Assembly: GCA_023853785.1 (NCBI GenBank)
Contig: JAJIRX010000704.1
Coordinates: forward strand, 1 to 64,000
DNA length: 64,000 nucleotides
DNA from: Psilocybe azurescens
Taxonomy: Eukaryota > Basidiomycota > Agaricomycetes > Agaricales > Agrocybaceae
Direction of reading: 5' to 3'
A model generated the notes under the pieces. The model worked only from the letters and a program-made list of their open reading frames with translations. It had not been told where the DNA came from and did not search any database. A program made the position numbers and the translations under genes. This document shows, piece by piece, positions 21,214 through 29,747 of the stretch; within the stretch, counting starts at the first letter, position 1, and each line of letters opens with the position of its first letter.

Positions 21214-23349
21214 ATGACTGAGAGCGATCTCGTGAGCCGCTTTTGGAATGGAGCGGCTGAATACATTCAACGTGGATTATGGCGTGATGGACTACACCCG
21301 GATTCCTCCACTTGGGAGGAGGTTGTTAGTCAAGCCGAGATCATAGAAATATCCGAGAGTGTCGGGCGCCCAAATAAAGATCGTCAATCGTCGTCAAACA
21401 CGCATAATCGTAGGGAACGACCTAATAAGCGCCGAGATGAATCACGATCTCAACGTAGTAATGACAAACGAGAATTCAAACATAATAAAAACAATGACTT
21501 CTCAAAAAATAAACCGAGATTCTTTAAATCAGAAGGTAATAAATCTAAAACACCTTATGATAATCGAAAACGAGAAGCGCGGACTCTCCTATCTGAAAAA
21601 GAAAAAGCGGACCGCATCGCAAGTGGAAGATGCTTCCGTTGCAATGAGCAGGGACACATGTCCCGCAATTGCCCTCAGGCGAGCTCGGTCAAACACACCG
21701 GGAACAAGCCTCCTGGAATGTCAACATTCAATGTTGAGCCCGTACAGGAGGAGGACACGAAATCCGACACCTCTGATGAATTTGTGGAAGTTCTCGAAGA
21801 CCTGCCATTAGGCGCCATCAGCTTCGACAGTGACGATCCACCCTGGATTAATGAAATACGTTGCTACCCCCGAGACAAACTCGGAGACACCTTCGCAATG
21901 CATGCATCGTATTTACTTAATGTTCTGGGACCATACCCAGGAGATGAATATTATTCCAATGAAATACGTATGCCAGATGGCCGATTCACCATCATAAAGT
22001 CTCACAATAAATTAAACACGTACCATATCAAAGATGAGCTTACGAATTTTAGGATTAACATACCCAAGTCTCATCTTGAGAACTCGAGATTTGACATACG
22101 TGGATGGTATTCAAAACGGAGGGCGAAAGCCCTGCACCTCCCTTATTGCAAACAGAATTGGTGGCCGTTTGGGCAACCATTCACAGAGATTCCAACTTAT
22201 TTACTTAGGGATGGAATTCAGACCAACTACCCTTCAATTAATTTAACGACTGAGGACGACGCTCGGTTCTCTATCTATCCTGTTGATAATACAGATATGT
22301 ACTGTATTGAGGATATGGACCTGAATATGAGAACCTTCATTCGAAAATCTCTACTTGAGAATCATAAACTAAATCTAGTTGATTGGTACACGAAACGGCT
22401 TGAAAGAAACCAACTATACAATAGTAATTATCTAAAACATGTCCTAAGTATTTACGAAGCAGACATTGGTCGGAAGCACTATCGAGATCACTATGAAAGT
22501 TCAGAAAACGAACCTATCCTGCGAGACGTGCTGACAAGCGGAACTGGACAACCACTCGACCCATATGTCACACGGATAGACCACATTTTGAATCAATGTG
22601 CGCCCTATCCTGGGGATGATAATCAGCCCTGGATTAGAAATGAATCTAGATTTAAGGTTGAGAAAGGATATGATAATCGGTATATCGTTTATGATAAAAA
22701 GCGATTAATTGAGTCTTACCTCCATGTGTGTCGACTGAGATACGATATGTTTTCGGTCGGGCATTGGTACGCAACGCAATGCGCGATTGATTCGGACAAA
22801 TTAGACCCCGGCGCAATCGCCAATGATTGGCTAAAACATCGAGCTGCCCATGAAACGATCATCGGCACCCCATTAGAAGACCATGCAAAATTAATGTTGA
22901 ATAATTACGCACCAGTCGTAAACGAGTCGCGTTGCGATAACGCTGAGGAATCACGTTTCCAAGTAACAAAAAATAACATGAACCCTAAAACAATTGATGT
23001 TAAAGACTTACATCTAGATCTGGAATGCCAACTACCAGTCACTTACCTTGAGAACAGAGACTTCGACTTGTGTGTATGGTATGAAGACCAGATCGCGTCA
23101 TATGAGATAAATAAACTTGATGAACTGGAAGCATCCAAACCCGACGAAATCGCAGTACGAACGTCGGAAGGCACCTGGTCTAAAGTCAAGGGATTAGTCA
23201 ATCGCCTCTTCAGATCCAAAAGCGAGAGCATACCGAGGGAGTCGATTACGACGTCGAGGAACTATCCACCAGGCAGTATCGACGTCTGTGTGGGATCCAA
23301 GTCGACAGAAAATCGTACCCAGGATTACAACGAAATGCGGCCGCTGTAA
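21214..23349 (+). CDS. gag C-terminal part with zinc knuckle and four repeated units (young gypsy element)
   Basis: Open for 711 codons. It is a fragment of a longer Gag-Pol polyprotein, so its first Met is not a true start. The gag core ends near 21340 and a very basic, Asn-rich stretch follows. The zinc knuckle C-F-R-C-N-E-Q-G-H-M-S-R-N-C (CX2CX4HX4C) lies at about 21634-21675. From about 21920 to 23110 a unit of about 70-75 residues is repeated four times. Most copies open near PYPGD, have RF.I and Y.I.D in the middle and end in FD...WY.KR. I know no named domain for it. The frame should pass on into the protease. One base more in the A-run at 23217-23220 would connect this ORF to the pol ORF. 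Confidence 0.82.
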   Translation: MTESDLVSRFWNGAAEYIQRGLWRDGLHPDSSTWEEVVSQAEIIEISESVGRPNKDRQSSSNTHNRRERPNKRRDESRSQRSNDKREFKHNKNNDFSKNKPRFFKSEGNKSKTPYDNRKREARTLLSEKEKADRIASGRCFRCNEQGHMSRNCPQASSVKHTGNKPPGMSTFNVEPVQEEDTKSDTSDEFVEVLEDLPLGAISFDSDDPPWINEIRCYPRDKLGDTFAMHASYLLNVLGPYPGDEYYSNEIRMPDGRFTIIKSHNKLNTYHIKDELTNFRINIPKSHLENSRFDIRGWYSKRRAKALHLPYCKQNWWPFGQPFTEIPTYLLRDGIQTNYPSINLTTEDDARFSIYPVDNTDMYCIEDMDLNMRTFIRKSLLENHKLNLVDWYTKRLERNQLYNSNYLKHVLSIYEADIGRKHYRDHYESSENEPILRDVLTSGTGQPLDPYVTRIDHILNQCAPYPGDDNQPWIRNESRFKVEKGYDNRYIVYDKKRLIESYLHVCRLRYDMFSVGHWYATQCAIDSDKLDPGAIANDWLKHRAAHETIIGTPLEDHAKLMLNNYAPVVNESRCDNAEESRFQVTKNNMNPKTIDVKDLHLDLECQLPVTYLENRDFDLCVWYEDQIASYEINKLDELEASKPDEIAVRTSEGTWSKVKGLVNRLFRSKSESIPRESITTSRNYPPGSIDVCVGSKSTENRTQDYNEMRPL
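21926..23110 (+). repeat. four-fold repeated protein unit between zinc knuckle and protease
   Basis: Units are seen at about 21926-22134 (LGPYPGDEYYSNEIRM to WYSKRR), 22198-22422 (TNYPSINLTTEDDARFSI to WYTKRL), 22588-22790 (CAPYPGDDNQPW to GHWYATQ) and 22894-23110 (NYAPVVNESRCD to CVWYEDQ). Similarity is clear at protein level and weak at DNA level, so the duplication is old. Confidence 0.75.
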
Positions 23350-26069
23350 AGGATAAGCGCAGGTTCTTACCCAAACCTGTGATCGTCAAGCTCAAAATAA
23401 ATGAACAGCCCGTACGGGCCCTCATCGACTCAGGCTCGTTGGGAGATTTCATGTCTACCACACTTGCAGATCAGCTCAAAGTAAAGAAAATTAAATTTGA
23501 TGAACCTATCACCTTGCAACTAGCCGTACAAGGATCACGTTCTAAAATCAACGCGTCAGCAACTGTTAAGTTTGAATATCAAAACATTAAAGGTGAACGT
23601 ACCTTCGATATAGCCAACATCAGCAACTACGATTTAATATTGGGCACGCCCTTTCTGTACGAACATTCAGTTTGTATTGGGTTAAACCCCGCCCGAGTGA
23701 TAATCGGGAGCGATGTACCTCTTCCCATGAAGGCGGGACCAGACACCAAGCCAATGGTGCATTCTGTGCACCCAGTACACGATGACCTTGAGGTCGCACG
23801 AGAGACCCTGCGCCGTTACGCGGAACCACTATGTAAGGACGTAAGCGAGACGGAACTGCCATCTTTAAGGGTCATTAATCACACCATACCACTGATAGAT
23901 GAAACAAAGACATACCATTGGCGTCCCTCCCGCTGTCCTGAAGCATTCCGAGCGCAATGGGCGGAAAAACGCGACGCATACCTCAAATCGGGACGATGGA
24001 AGATTACATCGTCAGGGAACACAGTCCCAATGTTGTTAATTCCGAAGCCTCGGAAAGCCAACGAGCCGCCTGAGCTCCGTACTGTATTCGATTTGCGTGA
24101 GCGTAATAAAAACACGTATAAGTTAACCTCACCGTTGCCAGATATTGAAGGAATATTAAGGCGGGTAGCTCGCCATCGCTTCAAATTGTCGTTAGATGGG
24201 AAATCGGCCTATGAACAAATTCGTATAGATCCGGCGCACGTACATCGCACCGGCGTAACGACCCCAGATGGAAACATGGTTAGTCATTTCGTTCTGAAGC
24301 CTCCAGTCGAACGAAAGGAGGGCGGGAAGAGCACAAAACAGGCAAAGAACACGGTAAATCCTGCCACAGAAAGGTTGATAATTAGGATACCACCGTTAAG
24401 GAAAAACATTGATCCGGACTTACCTAATACGGAGACACATGATATTCCCGATAAAGACGAGAACGCGGAGATATCAGGCCCGCGTGACAACGGCGAACCC
24501 CGAGACGCGCCAAGCCTATTGGACTTAGCGTCGTCGACGGTCAACGGATTCGATATTGTAAACGAAATCCGTAACAGCTACGACTTAGACCCTTTTTTCA
24601 GCCATGTATTCAAAGAACCAAAGGAGTTCAAAAATTTTGAAGTGGAAAAGGGGCTAGTGTTTCTAAGGGAAAAGGGAAATAAATTACTATGCATCCCTAG
24701 AATCATTGTAAAAGGCAGAAGCATCAGGGAAATAATTATATCTGAGGCACATTCCTTGTTAGCTCATCTTGGAACAGCCAAAACTGTAGATTACCTTAGA
24801 AATCAGGTATGGTGGAAGGATTTAGTCCATGACACCAAAGCTTTTTGTGATACCTGCTCCACCTGCAAGAGGAGCAAACCAAATAACCAAAAACCATATG
24901 GGTTACTCAACCCACTCCCTGTTCCTGGTACTCCATGGGAATCCATTGGGATCGACTTTATTGGACCACTCCCCAACTCTAAAAATCGTGATGGGAATTT
25001 TGACTCTATAACAGTGGTGATCTGTTTATTGACCGGAATGGTACATTTAATTCCAAGTAGAACAGATTATACTGCCCGGCAAGTGGCAGAATTAATATTC
25101 GAACATGTGTACAAGTTGCACGGACTCCCTAAAAATATTATAAGTGATCGGGATGTTCTATTTACGAGTATCCTTTGGAATCACCTGAATAAATTAATCG
25201 GAACCCAGCTAAAAATGTCCAGCGCCTACCACCCCCAAACGGATGGTTCCACAGAGCGCGCAAATCGCACTATAAATCAAATGCTACGACAATGTATAAA
25301 TGATAGACAAACAGACTGGGTAGCAAAGCTCCCGGCCATTGAATTCGCTATTAATTCAGCCCGGTCTGAGAGCACCGGTTTTGCTCCATTTTTCTTAAAC
25401 AACGGTCGCATGCCGCGCCCCATGATTTGGGACTCAGCAAACCAATCGGAATACCCATCCGTCCGAAATTTTGCTCTCCAAAAGAAACTCGCACTGATAG
25501 CGGCTCATGATAGCATTTTAGCCGCCCGAGTAAAGCAAACTAGAGATGCAAACAGGAAAAGACAGCTATCTCCTTTCAAAGAAGGAGATCTAGTATACCT
25601 ATCATCAAAGAATATCTCGTTCCCTAAAGGTTTAGCTAGAAAGCTGATTCCTAAATACATTGGACCTTACAAAATTTTAAAGGACTATGGTAATCAGTCT
25701 TATAAATTAGATTTATCTAACTCCCTAAAACAACGAGGGGTGCACCCTGTTTTTCATGCCTCCTTGTTGAGAATACATCACCCTAACGACGACAGACTGT
25801 TCCCTGGTCGCTTGGATGAACAAATAAGCTCAGTAGATCAGCCAGGGTCTGAATGGGCTGTAGAAAGAATCAAATCGCATTTTGGAGTTGGATTAGATTC
25901 AATTTTCGAAATGGAATGGAAAGCTGGGGACGTAACCTGGCTACCTTATGATAATATTGCTGATTTACATGCTCTAAAAGTTTATCTTGACCTCCTAGGT
26001 GTTGAAAAAATCGAACAACTACCTAAGGGACGCGGAAAACCCCATCCGATGATCCTCAAATTTTTCTGA
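23340..26069 (+). CDS. pol of the young gypsy element: protease, partial RT, integrase
   Basis: The frame is open across 896 codons from 23379. Protease: PVRALIDSGSLGDFM (DSG active site, about 23412-23455) and NYDLILGTPFLY. RT: only the fingers and first palm strand are present (RTVFDLRERNKNTYKLTSPL and FKLSLDGKSAYEQIRI, about 24080-24230). After DGNMVS near 24285 the protein jumps to an unrelated-looking linker, so the second and third catalytic Asp and RNase H are absent. Integrase: zinc finger HSLLAHLGTAK...CDTCSTCK (about 24749-24875), then IDFIGPL, ISDRD and TDGSTERANRTINQ (about 24952-25270), the D,D,E residues. The C-terminus has VHPVFHASLLRIH and a chromodomain-like tail (WAVERIKSH to VTWLPYDNI). 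The lack of the RT core makes it unable to reverse transcribe by itself. Confidence 0.9.
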   Translation, partial: AAVKDKRRFLPKPVIVKLKINEQPVRALIDSGSLGDFMSTTLADQLKVKKIKFDEPITLQLAVQGSRSKINASATVKFEYQNIKGERTFDIANISNYDLILGTPFLYEHSVCIGLNPARVIIGSDVPLPMKAGPDTKPMVHSVHPVHDDLEVARETLRRYAEPLCKDVSETELPSLRVINHTIPLIDETKTYHWRPSRCPEAFRAQWAEKRDAYLKSGRWKITSSGNTVPMLLIPKPRKANEPPELRTVFDLRERNKNTYKLTSPLPDIEGILRRVARHRFKLSLDGKSAYEQIRIDPAHVHRTGVTTPDGNMVSHFVLKPPVERKEGGKSTKQAKNTVNPATERLIIRIPPLRKNIDPDLPNTETHDIPDKDENAEISGPRDNGEPRDAPSLLDLASSTVNGFDIVNEIRNSYDLDPFFSHVFKEPKEFKNFEVEKGLVFLREKGNKLLCIPRIIVKGRSIREIIISEAHSLLAHLGTAKTVDYLRNQVWWKDLVHDTKAFCDTCSTCKRSKPNNQKPYGLLNPLPVPGTPWESIGIDFIGPLPNSKNRDGNFDSITVVICLLTGMVHLIPSRTDYTARQVAELIFEHVYKLHGLPKNIISDRDVLFTSILWNHLNKLIGTQLKMSSAYHPQTDGSTERANRTINQMLRQCINDRQTDWVAKLPAIEFAINSARSESTGFAPFFLNNGRMPRPMIWDSANQSEYPSVRNFALQKKLALIAAHDSILAARVKQTRDANRKRQLSPFKEGDLVYLSSKNISFPKGLARKLIPKYIGPYKILKDYGNQSYKLDLSNSLKQRGVHPVFHASLLRIHHPNDDRLFPGRLDEQISSVDQPGSEWAVERIKSHFGVGLDSIFEMEWKAGDVTWLPYDNIADLHALKVYLDLLGVEKIEQLPKGRGKPHPMILKFF

Positions 26070-26186
26070 ACTCTCTCTATTTTTCCGAACACCCCAAACC
26101 TCCCAAAACCTATAAAACCCCGTCTATAATTCGCTCTTCCCTCACCAAATTATCCACTCGCTTATTTCAACGTTAATTCACTCACC

Positions 26187-27076
26187 ATGTCTGCTCCCAT
26201 TGATTCTCCCATCCCCTCTTCTCAAATAGATTATAATCTCTCTCTTGCTTCTAATTCTGTGGACGATAATTTTTCTGTAGATGCTCTTTTGGCGACGATA
26301 CGCCCGATCCCGTTCCTTCTAAACCTTCTATAATTTCTTCTCTTCATTTCACTAAAAATAGTACTTCCCTCGATTCTCACCTTCCTTCCTTTGCCCACCA
26401 TATTTCTACTCCCTCCGTCGCTGTCGCCTCCAACACCGCCCCTACCAATGCCAATCCGGTCGTCGATATCAATGTTCAAACTACCAGTGCCGCCGATCAT
26501 TTAAACTATCCGTCGTTACCTACCATCGCCCATCCTGGTGTCCGTCGCATCGCATTCAACAAATTTATTATATTCGATCCGACCTACGGATTCACCAAAC
26601 TCGACGCACAACAGGCCTTTTCGTCCAAAATCATCTTGTCTTTCTGCGCATACGATCGCAAAATCCGCTCTTTAAACGACAAAACCGCCGAATTATCTTA
26701 TGTTCCCTACGGATACCCTGGCATCGCGAATATATTCAACTCGTACGCCGTCGGACCGCAACGTTTCTCAGTCTGGAACACTTCCCTTTGCCGTTACATC
26801 ACCGAAGGAGAACCCATCAAGGCCTCCGACTTCAATATACCCCGCCCCAAACGTCGCAACAAGCCGACTCACAAGCCTACACCACAACAAAATCACAATT
26901 CCTTTCCCTTCGTCGGCTCTAACCCTCAAAATCAATTAATTGCTGATATGGTACTACTTGGGGCATCCGCGGACACTACTCGTCGTAAACGATTCGACCA
27001 TTACTTCCATCGTCGCGAGAACAAACGACGAACCATGTCGGGCGCCGGACCTTCGAAACATACTCGGTCCTCTTAA
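26187..27076 (+). CDS. extra ORF between integrase and 3' LTR (one apparent frameshift)
   Basis: It starts at ATG 26187 (MSAPIDSPIPSSQIDYN). After about 34 codons the frame changes in a run of four T (26287-26290). One more T would connect it to the long frame that ends at 27076, giving about 296 residues. The first half is rich in Ser, Thr, Pro and Asn. The middle (about 26540-26830) looks folded, with FDPTYGFTKLDAQQAF, LSFCAYDRKIRSL and WNTSLCRYI. The end is basic (RRKRFDHYFHRRENKRR). The position is that of env in some gypsy elements, but no signal peptide or membrane segment is visible, so an envelope role is not supported. I do not recognise the family. Confidence 0.6.
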
Positions 27077-27214
27077 AAACATCCATCTCAACTCGGACAT
27101 CGAAACGGCTCATAACTTTAAGGCAGGACCTTCTTATCCACATCTCAACATTCATTTGGCGACATTCTCTCGATCTAACGTTTGGGCATTATGCTATAAT
27201 ACCCGGAGGGCGTA

Positions 27215-27582
27215 TGTGACGATCCGGTATTCTCCTTACTCATTGATTATCTATAGTTTTATCTTATCTTCACATTTCGACTACATTCCATTCCGTCGAC
27301 TGATACACGACTTCGTCCCTTTTTCTTCCCTTATCCATTATCCCTGAAACACTCCCTTAGATACCTTATTTATCCTCCTTAGCCACAAACCCTTTTACTT
27401 AAGTTCTAGACCTCTTCCTTACAGTATAAATACAGGCTGTAGTAGATACCAATTTCCCCCAGTGAACAACGAACACTTACACCTGTCTATTCAGTGCTCA
27501 GCTTCATTCTATTCCCCTATTTCCGTGTGTCAGGACGATACTATCGATACTCTAGCAGTCACGATTAGTTACTCCTGTCACA
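27215..27582 (+). repeat. 3' LTR of the young gypsy element (LTR family B)
   Basis: It appears identical to the 5' LTR at 19216-19583. Its right end is followed by CAGAG (27583-27587), the target duplication. It lies in the same orientation as the gene to its right, with its TATA box at 27425-27432, about 325 bp before the start codon at 27752. Confidence 0.95.
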
Positions 27583-27751
27583 CAGAGAGTCAACTGAGAA
27601 AATTGGCTTACATAAACAGTTACCACCTAAATCCTGTCAACAAGGGTTTCAACCCCTCGCCTTGTTTGCCCTGTTTGCCCATCGACAACAACGACGAGCA
27701 AGTCTCCGTTCAGACGCCGAGAACGACGCGCTATCATCACGTTGCACAGCG

Positions 27752-29125
27752 ATGGACGATGAAAAACGACAACAGGATGACTGGGCAAACAGCCGCAAGA
27801 ACAGGTTGCCTTCGTTCACAGAGGTCCTGTCAAGGAGGACAAGGCCGCCTGTCGACCTCTTCATGTTCTAGTGCGTGCGCGTTTTTCAAGAAATTTTGTG
27901 CAAAGCTAAACTACATTACTCAGTCTCTTTCTACAACGTGAAGGAGCCGAGGACATCCTAGATTTCTGGCTGGACGTCCAACAACATGAAAATCTTTGCC
28001 GAGCCTACTTTAAGGACGTTCGAAAGTCCGGTCGAACTATCAAAGAAGATTGGCCACAATATTGGGACTATGCTCGAAGAAGAGGGTCGATATACGGGAC
28101 TGTTGTTGGGCTGAATGGCGATGGAGGAGGTACAAAGAGGAGTACGGCGAGCACAGGCGAGATGTTATCTGAACATGACAAGCGCAACCTGGCCGCTCTT
28201 GATAACGAAGAGAAAGCCGGGTATGGAGGTCGATCTACGAGCCCTCGACCAAACACAGCTGCTGGCCATTCGGAACACACTCGAGTCGCTTCCGCGTCAC
28301 CCGTCGATGGCTTGGACAATCCCCTCGTTCATCAACGCCATTCTCCCTCTCGGGCCGCACCCCCACCTTGTTCAACCTTAGGCGTGCTTCTCGCGCCCCT
28401 ACCGTCATTCCCCGCTCTGCTGCAATCTCTAGGCTGGATTTGATTGCTTCCGCGGAACGAATATTCTACCGCTACCTTTCGCCTGCTGGAAACACTGTCA
28501 ATTCACCTGAAAATCATGAAATTTATCTTCCGCCGGCCCTCCGAATCCACAGCTTCCCTCTGAGCAGCTCTCAAGAACCCAAATCTCAGACTGAGCTGGC
28601 TTTGATGGCCCAAATACCCGATATATTTCATGCGCAGAAGGAGTATTGCTTCCGAGCCATGGAACAGGACGCATTCCCTCGCTTCCTTCGTTCCAAAGCA
28701 TTTGGCAATTTGACGCCAATATCAGCCCTAGTTCGTCTCATAGCGGGCCTGATTGTCCTTTGGATCGGCCTAGCCGCCGCCTTTTCCCTCATCTTCTTGG
28801 ATGTGCAACCTAAATCTAAGCGTTTCTTCGTGAGTAATTTCGATCTAACATTCAGCAAGTACTCTCACTAAAATGAATAATGAATCTAGCTCTTCATCCC
28901 TTTCTTCTTGGCGGTACTGTTCCTTATATCACATCAATACGAGCTCGACCCTATCCTCGTATTTTTGGCCAATCTGAAACCACCCCTTTCCGTACACTCA
29001 CCATTCGCGAACCATATGTCAAGAAACTGCTTATGGGACGCGCCATCTGGGTCAGCGTCCTAGTGACAGCATTCATGACGGCCCTGACGCTGTTATTCTG
29101 GGCAGTGCCTGGTCATCGCCTGTGA
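27752..29125 (+). CDS. RAX1: RAX1-like RGS-domain membrane protein (two apparent frameshifts)
   Basis: The start is ATG 27752 (MDDEKRQQDDWANSRK). The RGS first half follows: RLPSFTEVLSRRTRPPVDLF, intron 27871-27923, then EGAEDILDFWLDVQQHENLC. A Ser/Pro-rich linker is followed by the second RGS half (ASAERIFYRYLSP, AQIPDIFHAQKEYCFRAME, DAFPRFLRSKAF) and membrane segments (ALVRLIAGLIVLWIGLAAAF, LFIPFFLAVLFLI, WVSVLVTAFMTALTLLFWAV), ending in VPGHRL. In yeast, Rax1 is a membrane protein that marks bud sites and polarity. RGS domains bind G-alpha, though this split form is atypical. The frame breaks at a C5 run (28360-28364) and a T5 run (28962-28966), each lacking one base. A retrotransposon ends 170 bp upstream of the start, so the original promoter is displaced. 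Confidence 0.82.
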
Positions 29126-29747
29126 AACTTGAGGATTATCACCGCAGGCCCCATCCTCCATTGACCTGGGCGAGCAAGAGAAATCAAGCCATAGAAACGA
29201 CAGTATCATCAGAAAGAATCACTGGTAAATGTATTCATCTATATCTCCTTTTCTGCTTCCGACTTTGCACCCCATTTTTCTATCATTCTTACAAACCAAG
29301 CACCTGTTGAAACCTTTTTTTTCTTTTTTTTTTCTCCCTTGTTCATTCATGACATTTCTTGCACTGGATGATACCTATCATTCCACCGTAATACTTATTA
29401 TCTTTGCCCTTTCTGTCATCTTTACTTATTGTCATACATTTGTTTGGTTTTTTCTCTCTCTGGCCTACTGTGGATACCCGTTTCTTCGATACTCAAGGCA
29501 TAGCAATATAGGTGCTTGACCTCTCAGCCACTCCTTATCATTTCTTATCTACATTACTCTTCAGTATCTTTTATACATCCGTCAATTATGTAACGCCTTA
29601 TGAAATATGAAGACCGGATCTGTACAATGTCAACCACAAAGACATTGGAGTGCATCTCAGGAACAGGTTTGTTACGACAATAAAATATCTCGATTACGTT
29701 GTACACGAAACCATATCATGAAGTACATAGTGAAAAATGTCGTCAGT
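29126..29747. other. intergenic DNA between RAX1-like gene and AFR gene A (convergent)
   Basis: About 620 bp of pyrimidine-rich, AT-rich DNA with a T-rich tract near 29320-29335. Both flanking genes end here, so it should hold two terminators. No gene was seen. Confidence 0.55.

Larger units (their letters stand above)
19216..27582 (+). mobile_element. complete young Ty3/gypsy LTR retrotransposon lacking RT core and RNase H
   Basis: The two LTRs, 19216-19583 and 27215-27582, are both 368 bp and appear identical on reading. CAGAG stands directly before the first and after the second (19211-19215 and 27583-27587), so this is a recent, undisturbed insertion. Inside are gag (from 19758) with a zinc knuckle, a long insert of repeated units, protease, only the N-terminal part of reverse transcriptase, integrase and an extra 3' ORF. 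The palm box with the catalytic Asp pair and the whole RNase H are missing by an in-frame deletion near 24290. It must therefore have moved with enzymes supplied by a related element. Most frame breaks correspond to one missing base in a homopolymer. Confidence 0.95.

Noticed and set aside
26187..27076. Envelope protein in the extra ORF of the young gypsy element
   Set aside because: No signal peptide, membrane anchor or Cys pattern is visible. Only the position would suggest env.
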